Shown in pieces: positions 44,088-56,735 of a stretch of 64,000 bases of DNA. How positions within the stretch are numbered: the first letter of the stretch is position 1; each line of letters starts with the position of its first letter. The position numbers and the translations under genes were made by a program. The notes below the pieces were generated by a model. That model saw only the letters and a program-made list of their open reading frames with translations, was not told the origin of the DNA and made no database searches. The DNA comes from Serpula lacrymans var. lacrymans S7.9 (taxonomy: Eukaryota; Basidiomycota; Agaricomycetes; Boletales; Serpulaceae): positions 112,556-176,555 of the forward strand of contig NW_006763298.1 of assembly GCF_000218685.1 (NCBI RefSeq). The letters run 5' to 3'.

Positions 44088-46053
44088 ATGACAGGATCAT
44101 CTCACGAATTTCAAGATATCGAAGAGGCGACGACAGCTTTGCAGTAAGCTCACTGATTCGCATCTATATGCTTCAGGTTTACAGCGATTAGGTCACAGCC
44201 CGACAATAAGACCCGTAGATATGACCGTCAGCTTCGGTGAGGGGCATTGAATAACCAGAACGATCGATACCGTGATCAACTGAAATATTGTCTGTTTAGT
44301 TTGTGGGCAGCATCTGGACAGAGTGCTCTTGAATCATCTCGGATTTTGGTGATATCCGCTTCAGCTACTTCATCTTCCGTCCTCAAGAACCTCGTTCTTC
44401 CTGGGATCGGTCACTTCACCATCCTCGATCATGCTTCAGTCTCGCATTCAGATGCGGGAAACAACTTCTTCTTAGAAGGATTCAAAAGCATCGGGAAGTC
44501 CAGGGCTGAGGAAGCCGTGCGTCTGCTATCTGAGCTGAATGACGGTGTAGAAGGAAAAGCGGACACAAGGACACTCGAAAGCATATTAGACACACAGCCA
44601 GAGTGGTTTGCAACATTCACCCTTGTTATCACACATAATCTCGAGCAGACGATACTCGAGAAACTATCATCGTTACTGTGGTCAGATGACACATACCCAC
44701 CACTTGCAGTCATACGATCGGCTGGTTTTCTTGCAGAGTTCTTTATCCAATTCCATGAACATAACAGTCAGTTTAATGTTACTTTATTTTTTTTCCCGCT
44801 GAAAAGTTGGATATTCCAGTCATTGAGAGCCACTCGGAAACATCGCCTTCTCTTCGCATCGACAAGCCATTCCCGGCGCTATTAGAACATGCATTATCGC
44901 TCGATTTGTCTTCTATGGACCCAACTGAGCATGGTCATATTCCGTACGTTACTATTCTTGTTCGTGCACTGGAGGACTGGAAGAAAAAGGTGAAGCCGTT
45001 GATCTCCCTGCACGCCACTTGTGATCTCATACTATAAATAAGCACGATGGAAATCCCCCGAAGTCTTACGCAGAAAAAAAAGAGTTCAAACAGGGAATAC
45101 TTGCACTGAAAGTGAAATATGATGAAGAGAATTTCGATGAGGCAGAAGCGCAGGCGTACCGTTGCTGGAGCGAGACTAAGGTTCGTGGGCATCCTTTTCT
45201 CCTCTGTAGCTTACTTATATTACCTTGTTCAGGTTCCTTCTGAAATATCCGCTTTATTTTCTGATCCTAGACTTGCTTCGCTCGGACCAACTTCCCCTCC
45301 TTTCTTCCACCTCCTCGCAGCGCTCCGAGATTTTACGCTTTTGCCGCCATATGCACTTCCACTTTCACCAACACTGCCTGACATGAAATCAGATACGAAT
45401 AATTACATCCATCTCCAGCGTTTGTATAAGACACAAGCGGAAGAGGAGAAACGCGTGTTCAAGAGCTTGCTAACTGTGCCTATAGAAGACTCTTTGGTAG
45501 ACTCCTTAGTCAAGAATGCACATGCGTTGCAAATCATGCAGGGCAAAAAGTGGGGGACTTTTGATAGCGAGAAAAGTGCTCTGGGTGCGTGTAACCGAGT
45601 CATCTAAACTTGAATTGCAATTCTAAGATGACGCCTTATCGACTCATAGTGAACTCCTTATCGGTGTCACCCAAAGAAACATCGACACATCTTGCCCTTT
45701 CAGCACTGTTCACCTTGCTCTCTCGCCAACCAGATATTCCTCCTACCGAAGAAGCACTGAGGACTGAGATTCAGTCCGTTATAGGTCAGGGAGTAGAACT
45801 TCCTGAACAATTGGACGACGCTCTCGGCGAAATGTAAGTTTCAGAATAATAATCATGTCCTCGAAGTAGCATTCCCTGAACTTTACATAACAGCGTTCGT
45901 GCGCCCACTGCTGAATTGCCCAACGTAGCCGCTTTTCTGGGCGGCATGGTAGCACAGGAAGTAATCAAAATTATCACGAAGCAGTATGTGCCAGCGAATG
46001 GCTACTGTGTGATCGATTTGATTGAGACTTGGACGGGAGTTATCGGCAACTGA
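44088..46053 (+). CDS. ULA1: NEDD8-activating enzyme E1 regulatory subunit (ULA1/APPBP1)
   Basis: Partner of UBA3 in the heterodimeric E1 that charges NEDD8 for cullin modification. Starts MTGSSHEFQD, then DNKTRRYDRQLR and LWAASGQSALESSRILVISA (the ThiF-like fold's first strand), NLVLPGIGHFTILDHASV, NNFFLEGFKSIGKSRAEEAV and LVITHNLE. The family-specific EEKRVFKSLLTV and GQGVELPEQLDDALGE follow, and the end VAAFLGGMVAQEVIKIITKQYVP matches the typical E1 closing helix. As in all APPBP1 subunits the catalytic Cys and the ATP-site Arg finger are absent. At least six introns. Stop 46051-46053. Confidence 0.93.
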
Positions 46054-47438
46054 CGGGGTAAGGTGGTTTATTCGCGGTACTAGTGCACGTACTATTTGTA
46101 AAGTTAGAAATCAGAGAAATGGAACAGACCAAATAACCTGCTCTTTGGGGGCATACCAGTGAGGGAAGGGGTAAGACAATTGAAGGTTAAATCCAGACTT
46201 TTATGGCTTGTAAATCATATATTCCATACAACACCTTACTGGCAAGTACTTTCTGGATTCGAAGGTACACAGCGAAAATGTCTTCAAACAATATTGCTGC
46301 ATTACTGGACTTCGGATACAAGTGACCACAATCTTGAGCCGAGTCCACATTAGATATTCAACGATCAAAAGGCTTGATAAGGTTGGCCCAATAGCCTACG
46401 CTCACTGCGTAGGAACAACATGGAATATATGACCGTTGAGCTGATCCCCCGAAATCGATACTAGCAGGGTCACAAGGTTCCCACAAAGACGGTGTGATAC
46501 CGACCTCCGCAAATCAAAACCATTCATACCATCAGACGAGGCAATTTAGCGAGAGGACTACTGCGACTCTCCGTGTAAGCATCTCCATCTGAAATAGAAT
46601 CCCTTGTTCAGGTGTGCCTATCCGTGGGGTTATCTGGTATATTTCTGGAATGTATATAGTAGACGTGACGTAGCTTTATTCGCAACTCCTGGACTCTATC
46701 TGAGCTGTCACAAGTATAACTGACGTAGCTGTGCAAAACTGACACGGAGAACATCAGAACGACTTCCGATTCACTCACGCGGAACTTGTTGAGGTACACA
46801 CCTGAGTGAGTAGTAGTACGTACTAGACAAAGTGACAGAGGGATTTTTGCCACGAGGATACGAGCGACCACTGACACGGACATTATGAATAGTGATCTCC
46901 TGAGAGTTTCGGGTCGAATTCTACTGTAAAATAATATTGGCTTACTTGTACCTGCCCGAGTTCAGTGTGGGGCAAGCAGGTGGGTCGTAGCATGTGGATC
47001 TAAACAGGATAATTTTCTGATGAGCAACCAGCGACGAGAGACTACTTACTACTATTCGAGTTTTCAAGTTTAAACCGCGGTTCTAGAGAACCACCTTTTA
47101 GTTATGATTACGATAAAAATGATCGCGGCCACTCGAGCGGTTGAAAGTTGAACCATGGTCTTCGAAGCCTTCCATATAAGCTTCAGGTTCAATCGAGGTT
47201 TCCTTATTACAGAACAACCGCCAATACTGATGTCGTTTTGGGAGTTATAAGTATAACCAAGTACTAGTTATCCGATGATACGGTACCTGGAATAAATTCC
47301 GAGAGTCTCAGCCACCACTCTACTGGATTGAGTCATTTCGCTGCTTCACCAAAGCAAGCCTTTCCGACTCGCCCTGGACAGTTCAAACTGGCAAACTGAA
47401 ACTTTCCTCAGTTCCAACGCCATGCACTTTGACTGGCT
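46054..47438. other. Intergenic, no supported gene
   Basis: 1.4 kb between two plus-strand housekeeping genes. No open frame above about 90 codons and no recognisable motif. It could carry a non-coding RNA, but nothing specific was seen. Confidence 0.3.
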
Positions 47439-49298
47439 ATGCATTTCTCCAAAACATATGCGCAGCTACTCCTCACGTTACCTCCAGAATTGCGGGATAA
47501 CGCTATAGAATATCGCCAGGTCAGTACTGCCTATCTCTTCAGCCCACAAATGTACTCAGTTTCGTCATTTGTAGCTAAAGAAGCTCATCAACCAAGTTGT
47601 GAATGAACTCTCCTCTTTGGGTCTGAGTCCATCTGTTCTTCAGCAGCTGCTCGAGCACCGAGAAACCGCCAGAATCGGAAACCTCGACGACGTCGAGCTT
47701 GATAGTCACACGACCAGCGACAACACCCATAATATATTTCAACCGCTTCACCCTCACGTTGTATACGAATTTGCGACCACGTCGACTTTTCTTGAGCCTC
47801 GTTTGCGCCTGTCCATTAAACATCCATCATCTGATCTGCACACTGAAACAGAAGTGGCATGTCCCCCTAACGTGCTCACAACGGGTACAGCGCAAAACGG
47901 GCTGCTCGCAGACCTGCCAAGCGCAGTATCTAACAGGATTCTTCTGGCGCTCTCTCGTCAATTTCCCCTGGAGTCACTCGAACAGCCTAATGGCTCCGAA
48001 CTTACGCTGGACTCTTTGACGAATTCGTCACAAAAGTATGGTTCACCTTATTTTCTCTTGCTTCCTACTAAAGCCATGATGATAGTGAAACTTGTGACAG
48101 CACCCATGAGCTTGTGATACCCCTTATATCAGACACAGCATTCTTTCGTCTTCTCACTACAGCCCTGCAATCGCTCTCCACTCACCTTGTCACCGTTCAT
48201 TCCGATTTCACAACTACGCTACAGTCGCTCTCGCTATCAATCTCCCATGCCGCACGTCCCACATCGTCGACTTCTTCCTTCCATCCCCACTCTCCTGTAT
48301 CTAATAATACCTACATTTATCCGAGTTCCATTATCACACCAGGCGTCAAATCGGACCTATATTCGTGGCGCGAGATCTTTCAACTTTATGTTGAAGCCGA
48401 GGTATTTGAGGGAATTGGAGAGATAAATAGAGGCGAGCGAACTGTCGAAGAGTCAGAAAAGCGACTGCGCCTATTTTCTGAACGTGTATCCCAGAGAGGT
48501 CTTGACAGTAAACAAAAGTTGAAGCTGAAACAAAGTCGAGATGCGTTGGGAACATTCCTCAAACTTAACTTCTTCATCCTGGACTTGAAAAAGGTGAGTG
48601 TATCGTCTATCGTTCCGCTACCTGCTTAGCTTATCCCATGACAGTTTCAGCTCGCGAATGCCGAAGCGACTCGCAAAATACTGAAGAAGCACACGAAACG
48701 TACGGCGTTACCATTACCTGCGTTCGCATCAAATTTAGCAAGATGGAATGGTCCACTTCCACCAGCTGAACACACGCCATCTATTTCTGACCTTGCCCTG
48801 ATTCCGACAACTTCCACTTCGCTACCACGCCTATTTGTTCAAGCCATCGGGGAGACTCTTTTGCCTATAGTCCCACACATCGATGATTATGCCTGTCTGA
48901 TCTGCACGAGCATTGCGTTCAAGCCCATACGCCTTGCATGTGGCCATCTCTTTTGCGTTAGGTGATTACTCTCGTTCATTCTTTCTAGTAATCATAGAAA
49001 CTAACCACACTTCTTCAAGGTGCCTCGTCAAGCTTCAGAAGAGGGGCAAGGCAAACTGCCCAATGTGTCGCGCACCGACTGTGTTAACCGCGAATCGCTG
49101 TAAGGATACTCTATACAGAACATATTTTTTAAAGCTTACACTACTTTTACAGCAAATGTCGATTGGGCTTTGATAAACTTCATGGAAGATTGGTTCCCCG
49201 TCGAATCCAAAGCAAAGCTAAAGCAGAATGAACGTGAGGCGGCCGAAGAAGAGTTCGAGGAGCTCGGATTACGCATGCAGTCTTGTATGGTGATGTGA
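47439..49298 (+). CDS. SPX-RING E3 ubiquitin ligase
   Basis: MHFSKTYAQLLLTLPPELRDNAIEYRQLKKLIN is split by the first intron and is a clear SPX domain start. The middle includes SWREIFQLYVEAEVFEG and LKLNFFILDLKKFQLANAEATRKILKKHTKRT, the distal SPX helices with the Lys cluster that binds inositol pyrophosphates in SPX proteins. The C-terminus holds a C3HC4 RING: CLICTSIAFKPIRLACGHLFC, CLVKLQ and CPMCRAP. Architecture SPX plus RING (about 480 residues) is the RING-14 type of fungi, expected to couple phosphate sensing to ubiquitination. Stop 49296-49298. Confidence 0.92.
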
Positions 49299-49741
49299 GT
49301 GCCTCAGATGTCATGGTTGATATATTTGGAATGGCTTGTCTCCGGCTGTTCTCAAGAAATTTGTGGGTGTCTGGTGAATTTTATAATGCTTATTATTATT
49401 GGAAGACTTATGCTATGGCATTGCATTGCGCTTTACCACCCAGTGCCTCTTTTCTTGCCCGCCTTGTTCGTATTTATCTCGGTATATACCAAGGGATGGA
49501 TTCTATATTTATATATATATAATGTACCTTACGGTAGATTCTCAATATACACGAACAGGATCAAGTATGTATGGTGTTGGAGGTCTCAGTAAACGATAGT
49601 GCAACTTGAAGTGATAGGCTACATATCTAAAGTCAGCCGCAGCCTACTCGGCCAATTTAAAAGTACTCGGCAATAAGCGTAGCTGTGGCGCAAATTAGTT
49701 CACCTTGTCATGCTTATTTTCATTCATTCCAGTTACTGTCA
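49299..49741. other. Intergenic, SPX-RING 3' flank and MRF1 promoter
   Basis: AT-rich with TATATATATAT near 49511. No gene. Confidence 0.4.
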
Positions 49742-51313
49742 ATGTTCCGCCTGGTTTGTCAATGGCACAATCCTCTAAGGACGTACGGCTATAGATATCT
49801 CGGAACAGTCTCAACACCAAAGTCGCATAACTCTCCCAGTGCAAACGCTATGCAAATAGAGCAAGACGGTGCTCGTATCCTGCGCGCCGTCAGAAAACGC
49901 GTGGAAATTAGAAATGATCTCCTAACAAAGGTGAGTCTTCTTTTTCTATACCAATAGAATATATGAAACATATAGGCGCGTCGAAGATGTCAGACGACAT
50001 GTCGTCTGCTGTGGACATCACGCGAGCGAAGCAAATCAAAGAGCTGGAGCCTTTACAGGACGCATGGGTTTCATGGTCGCATGCTCGAGATGTCAGTCGT
50101 TTTTTCCTACCCAAATACATTACTTGACGGGTTTGTACATCGTAGTAGTCTCTACAAGAGACTATACCCTTACTAAGTGACGAAGATCCAGCCATGCGTG
50201 CCCTAGCGTCTGAGGAATATGTCTCGCTCACAGAAACACTCTCGGAACACGTACATTCTGTATTCCCAAAGCTTCTCGTGCCTTCTTCATCAACACGACA
50301 TCTATCTGCAATGCTGGAATTCAAGTCAGGCGTCGGCGGTTCCGAGGCTTCCCTCTTCCTTGCGGATCTGTTGAGGGTATATGTACGACATGCGAATGCG
50401 AACAGATGGAAAACGCAAGTGATTGCAAGTAATGAGACAGATGGTGGAGGCGTTAAGGATGCGATACTAGAAATCAAAGGGGAAGGCTCGTATGATGCGC
50501 TGAGGTGGGAAAGCGGAGTGCATCGCGTACAACGGGTACCTGCTACCGAAGCAAGTGGACGTACGCATACAAGTACGGTCGCGATCGTAGTACGTTTGCT
50601 ATGCTGGTGCATAAAAATATCACTTTACTCAATCTTCTTTAGGTCTTACCATTGACAGAGGAAACGGACAATTTCAGTAGCGGCGATGATATCTTTTCCA
50701 TGGATGACGTGAAGATCGAAGTCATGCGTGCACGTGGGGCAGGTGGACAGGTATCTTTGGGAACATCATTATCCCTTTTATCGTTTCTTACAATGATGAA
50801 TGTAGCACGTCAACAAAACAGAGTCTGCGGTTCGTTTGACCCATGTCCCGACTGGAATAACAGTGTCGATGCAGGACGAACGGAGTCAACATCAGGTAGG
50901 GGTAGACTTTTGCACCTCGGGACCGGTGGATGCTAATGCTGTGTTCAAACAATGCTGCTCGATAGAACAAGCGCCGCGCTTTCCAGGTTCTTCGTGCGCG
51001 TCTCATGGACATCAAACTGACGAAAGAAATGGAGGATCGCCGTGCTACTCGACGTAATCTCGTCCGTGGTGCAGACCGCAGTGAGAAAATACGGACGTAT
51101 AACTACGCACAGGTATTCCACTCCATCCCTTGTATTAATCTTTGTCAAGTCAAGCTTTTTCTTCTTCAGGATCGCGTGACCGATCATCGTCTTGGCCTGT
51201 CGTTGATGAATCTGACTTCTTTGTTGGAAGGCGATGGTTTGCAGGATTTTATTGATGCATTGAAGAGAAGTCACGATGAGGACTTGATGGAGGAGATTGT
51301 AGAGGGGTTGTGA
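49742..51313 (+). CDS. MRF1: Mitochondrial peptide chain release factor 1
   Basis: Terminates mitochondrial translation at UAA/UAG. The N-terminus [20 protein letters not shown] is a likely mitochondrial presequence, so I start at 49742. The PCRF domain contains [47 protein letters not shown] and the universal GGQ motif ([10 protein letters not shown], split from [11 protein letters not shown] by an intron near 50751). Then [19 protein letters not shown] and [10 protein letters not shown], and the end [15 protein letters not shown]...EIVEGL. The codon-recognition loop lies in exon 2 or 3 and was not resolved. Stop TGA at 51311-51313. Confidence 0.95.
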
Positions 51314-53495
51314 GGCTAGAGGTGTGCTTTACTTTTTTTAGATCCGAATTCGTTGTCTGTTCGGCTAATCACATTGCTTGGCGAGATCTCTCCTCGCGGT
51401 AAAATTAGGTGTGCCTTGTTTTATTCCCGTTGATAAAACCTATTCACACATGTGTACGTGACTTTAATTAGGGAGACTGAAGGGTTTAAAAGATTTCTTA
51501 AACCAATTAAAGCGATTCAAAATATTTAACTATATCGATTACGCTGGAACAGCATAAGTGTAAGTGAGCACCGCATATATATATATTTGAACATCGGATT
51601 TTTATGAGTGGCAAATAAAAATGACACAAAAGTCACACACAATTAGTGAGAACAGTGTTTTTTTTTAATCCTGCACTGGCTTGCGTAGACTTATGCTCCA
51701 TACTGCTTTTACTGGCGACAGGATGGTCTGATCGACATTGAATGAACCGTACAAGTTTACAGAGTCAACTGCATCCATGATCACCATCCATAGTTGTGGC
51801 GGTGGGGTGATATTCTTCGCGCGACTGATACCTCCCCGAACGAAGCTCTGAAGGATGTTGTTAGATTCCGATTGGCAACGGATGAGATCCTTGATCGAAG
51901 ATATTGTTGTTGGTATTGTTCTCCCTCTTGGTGGAGGTGCTACTGGTGCTTGTATAGCAGCTCTGCACGCCGGTATACCGTGACCCTATGCAGCTTCCAT
52001 TGACACTGCTAACCGTCATTGTTTTTGGCTGCTATATAGACGTAAGCTCGAATCGCAACCTGGAAGTTTACGCTTGCACGCTGTTAAAGGAAATGACGGG
52101 GAAGTTTTCGAAGGCAATATAGATCAATGATCACGGGCGTTGGTGGCGGGCGGTTGCGTGTCACACTTGTTTGCAGCACATCCAGGCGAGATATTTGGTC
52201 GAGCTCTCCAACGGTGCAGGACTTGGAAATGCACTCGTTAGGTCATCAATGCCGCGGAAGAACTGGACAGCGGCGTGCATTATATTTGTCATTGGAATTT
52301 CTTGTTGTTGTCTATATGCGAACAAGGGAGTCTGGAGGTTATTCAAAGGTACTGACAAGACAAAATGTGCGTACTCACTCGAAGTCAAGTCAATAGTTGT
52401 TATCACTCTCCACTCTATCGCTATCTCTCTCTCGGAAAAATTTCCCCAGCTCCCTATCCACAGCTTTCTTCACAGACAGGCCCGATGAAGATCGATACAC
52501 GAGCGCAGTTTGTTCACTGGCAGCAGGAGGCTCAACTATTTGAGGACCCACCAGCTTGCCATAAAATGGTCTTCTTTATTCTATCGCAATTTTCTGTCGA
52601 CGTCTATGATTTTTTTTGCCAAGCGCATCTGCTTCTCATTGAGTAATTCTGGGTTTCTGGGAGTCTTGGCTGTCGTCTGCGATAGTAGGGCAGTCAGCTA
52701 TTGATGTTCACCATGGGGACATCTAACGATATCAAAGCAGTCCCATGACTATTCTCGTGCGTATGAATTTGTTTTGATTTTAGTCAATAAATCTGCATAT
52801 TCAGCTCGAGACTATCCGAAACTGGGAGACTCCTACTCCATTTAATTCCCGCCAGCCACGGATGGGGTCTATGTAAGTGGGCGAAAGTACACTGCGTCAC
52901 GGTTACTCGGAGATGAAAGGATCAAAGAGTCGTCAAACGAAGGGCGAGGGCGCTACACGCTGACTGGACAGTACACCGTTGGACATATTCGAGCCATCGG
53001 ATTTTTTGGCCATACGGATGCGACGTTGAACCAGTGACAACGATGCACCATGCTGTATGGAAGGATGCCATGATGGTGATACAAAGGTAAGTAGATAGCA
53101 GTGTCGTTCACCTCATGTTCCTATAACTGAATAAAATGAGGCTGTTTATGAGAATATCTTGGAAGGAGTGTTGGTTTGCTGTCAAGGAAGCAGTGTGAGT
53201 TCTTATTGAACACTATCAGCAATAGACTAAATTAGTGGTGCCATAGTGGAAAGCAGACTCTTCCGACAAGCGCAGGCAGCAGTGTAGTACGCTGTTTGCA
53301 AATACCAAGCGCTGATACGGACATTACTCTAACGTGATAATTAGCGCTTCCGCTGACAGATGCGCATGTCCACATTGTTTATTCTGTGCTATGATAACAT
53401 TCGAATACAACACAGGATATCATACAATCCTATCGATATAAAGCGACCTTGCAAGTTCTCCTACGACTTGTCTGACTCGCTCTCTTGAACTAACA
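51314..53495. other. Long intergenic region with an unassigned minus-strand open frame
   Basis: About 2.2 kb. The left end is AT-rich with TATATATATAT near 51580 and a poly-T run near 51660. On the minus strand an uninterrupted frame from about 51967 to a TAA at 51665 reads SIKDLIRCQSESNNILQSF, KNITPPPQLWMVIMDAVDSV and NLYGSFNVDQTILSP; a second minus frame (52406-52161) could be its upstream exon. I do not recognise the protein. 52700-53495 shows nothing. Confidence 0.3.
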
Positions 53496-55236
53496 ATGTC
53501 GACCTTATGTGCAACCTCCGCGGATTTTCAGTTTCAGGTGATCAAAGTATGTATTTTTAGCTCGAGCGAATAATCGTGGATATTAAAATTAATCTCCGAT
53601 CCATCAGTATATAGACGGTGCGTCTCCCCCACACTGGCTGGAATGAACCAGAGAGGTTAACTGTAATGTACTCGCAGTCGCGTGTCTGCCAATCCTAGTA
53701 TGTTTTTCAACTATGTCATATCTATCTATTCAAACTATCCATGGTTTAGATTCTGCAATACTGCCATACCCTTGAAGATGAAGTAATTTTTTTTCACTCA
53801 TTCCATCGTCCATCTTCGTTTTACTCAGATATATGTGCTAGATTGATTTGATCTGGAAATCAAGGTGGAACCTCGCCAAATTCCTCTATCTTTATTCTCG
53901 TTACAATGTGTTCGTCTTTATCGTCCCGGTCTACGTAGGTGCATAAGTGGTCCGTCTGGGAAATAAAACAATTCAATAACGTGTTTATAGTGAGCAATGC
54001 TCCTGGCTTATCCACAAGGGTGTGTTCAATACGCTGGTTGTTCTTCTGCTATACTAATATCATGTCTGTAGATGTGCCAAGCGGCAAATTTGACCTATGT
54101 AGGTTAGTATATGACTTGAATGGTTTTCGCCATTTTAGCTAACTTGTCGGCAAAGGAGTCGCAGTCAGTGGTGCTACTGTCGGAGAAGGTAAGACTATCG
54201 TTTGGTCGTTCTCTAAAGGTATATTGCTTATGTTGAAGCACTACAGCTATTCTGGTTATTCGGACATGTGCCATTTGGGCAAAGACCAAAAAACAGCGCA
54301 TTTGGCTCGTGTCCCTATACCTGGTTAGTTCGAGTTTTACGATTTCGTTCTTTCACTGTGTTGACTATTAACCTAGGTTTTTGTTGTGATTATATTCGTG
54401 CTTTCCATCCTATGTGTGCGGTCCGTTGTCGGTGGGTCTGCTCCTCCCTTTTATCTTCGCCAAGTTTCAGTTATAGAATTCAGAAGAAAAAGTTGTCCCA
54501 ATAGCAGGTACTTCGGGGTGTAATGACGCCATACTCCAAGGAACTGTGGTATACCCAGTGGCTGTCGTCGCGTGCATGCTATTTCTGGAAACCGGTAAGT
54601 AAACCTCGTTCACTCTTCTCCACACTTAATATTTGGCAGCTCATATCTACCAATCTACAGTCCTCTTGACACTTTTGGTTTATAGAATCGTCGATGCTCA
54701 TCGTGATACCAAGAGTCCTCTGATACGAACTCTATACAGAGATGCGATTATACTCTACCTATGCATTTTAGGTAATTCATTGAGCTGATCACTGATTTAC
54801 TATTGGAAGTTGAGTTGACGGAAGGGTTCACACATATCTAGTGTTGTCCATCGCAAATCTTATTGCTTTTGCAGTTTTTCCCGTATGTTTTCTCCCTCTC
54901 ATCTCCAGACACATCACTCAGCTCACCTCATATAGCCGAGCGCAAAACTCGCCATTGACACGTATGTGGGATCTACAAGAATATCTCCAGGTTTAAAAGG
55001 TTAATCATATATGTAAAATTTATTTTTTTTCCAGGCTGTACTTCTGCATGCATAGCATTCTGTCGTGCGCTGTCATTCTTCGATTACGCTGTGCCAATTC
55101 TAGTGTGGATGAGATGTCGTATGTACCATTTCGATCGATGGCACTTGGCGTTGCGATCCGTCAGTACGGTCACATTCGGTCGTTTATTATGCCTACATCC
55201 ACGAGAGAAGCGGTCTCAACGGCAACTCCCGTGTAA
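53496..55236 (+). CDS. DUF6533-domain multi-pass membrane protein
   Basis: An Agaricomycete-specific family with about six or seven predicted membrane helices and no known function. MSTLCATSADFQFQVIK is followed by a 10-nt exon (53608-53617), a 20-nt exon (53678-53697) and then ILQYCHTLEDE, IDLIWKSRWNLAKFLYLYSRY and VFVFIVPVY: the DUF6533 signature LEDEI-LIW--RW-L-K-L-----RY. Later exons give TVLLTLLVYRIVDAHRD, SPLIRTLYRDAIILYLCIL, LSIANLIAFAVFP and LYFCMHSILSCAVILRLR, matching the family's last helices. The middle exons (54000-54600) are not fully resolved, so damage there cannot be excluded. Confidence 0.75.
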
Positions 55237-56735
55237 ATGAAGAATATCGAAGCTTTTGTTCGGATTTTCACAAGTTTCGCGGGTGACTTTTTGTATTACG
55301 GTTGATGATAGACTACTCATTTAGTTATTTCCATCCCATTCATGCCGTACTGCTACCATCGGGTGTTGATGTAATACTGTCGTTAACTGTCAGTTCAGAT
55401 GGGGGGGGGGCTATTCGGACATTTCTGAAAACATACGTTCCACTGTCATTTTTCCTCAACAACTCAACCTATAGCAGTTCTATATATTCTTACCACTTAC
55501 TCCAACTTTCCTAGCACAAAATCCTGAATTATTGAGTAAGTTCCTTCCATGTGCGTGACTTTCGAGAAAGTAACGCTCTACTAAGGTACTGCAATCTCAG
55601 TTTCAAAAAGTTCAGGTGTGCCACACTCAAGATCATGTTCAACCACTGATAGTGCCGAGCGGAGCTCCAACTCGGCTTGTGTGACCTCTGTGACGTCCGA
55701 ATACCCATCTGAACTGACGGTTAACGACAGTAGTACCAAAACTTCATTTTTCTTTCGCCAATATCATGTTTTTGATTCCTTATGAACGAAAAGACCCTAT
55801 CCATGGTGCTCTGATCTTGATCGTGCGTAACGCCAATGAGAGCAGAGAAAGGCAGGTCGCCAGAAAACGTCAGACGATAGTGGACCGTAGTGGCAGCCTT
55901 ATAATTATTGGAAAACAGTCTCTCGAAGTGTAGGAATATCTTATCAGATGATTGCGTCATGTTCCTTGTTCTATCCTGGCCGATGGTGGGTGTATGACAG
56001 ATCTACTGCACCGTTCAAAAGCTTTTCCGAGTAGAGTAATAGCGCAGAACCAGATAAAATCGGAACAACAGGTTCTGCCACCTCTGTTTCTTGAAATCGG
56101 ATCGAAAAGTGCAGTCTAAAAGCCAAAATCCGATGTGTTTGTAGTAACTGATGTTCGTTTATCTTGGGTGCGTATAGTTCGGTTATACGAATCCAGTAGT
56201 TGACAGTGCCAGTGTGAGTTGAGGGTGGTACAGATCCACAACTTCGGGTTGAATATCGTTTTGGATACTGTCATTGGAACCCTGCTCGGGGATATTCTGG
56301 AGTCGTTTTATCCTAGGACATTTGATTAACGCATAAGATGCCAGGGTTTTCCAACAATGACGAGTTGTGATAGATGAAGAACATACAGTCGAGAAAGAGA
56401 GCAGAAATGATGTTGAGAGAAGAGGTGGCGGAGATTTTGGTTTATTTGTGACAAGTGGCTGTAAACATGCTCAATCCATACAGCTGAGCGCGTCAAAAGG
56501 TTTACTTGGACTCTAGCTTAGTGCACAACACGGGTTTCAAGGACTACTCACCCCCCACACCCACCGGAAGTGCTTACAAGTTCACCGTCACTACGAATCT
56601 CTACACTAACGCACAAGCAAACGGAGCTCACCTTCGTAGTGTCCGCAGGTAAGCACGGCGGATGAGCTTTACTGCTATATTGACTCTGAACCAGCTACAC
56701 AGCCAATTGAAGAAGCGCTTCTTTTACTGTATACT
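55237..56735. other. Intergenic with inverted-repeat gene fragments
   Basis: A 37-45 bp sequence at 55376-55420 recurs in inverted orientation at 55695-55731. In both places it can encode the same peptide (LLSLTVSSDG or ILSLTVSSDG). On the minus strand the peptide runs on as YSDVTEVTQAELELRS to a stop. Another minus frame around 56100-56260 reads HRILAFRLHFSIRFQ and SALLLYSEKLLNGAVD. These look like fragments of a decayed duplicated gene; no family was recognised. Confidence 0.4.
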
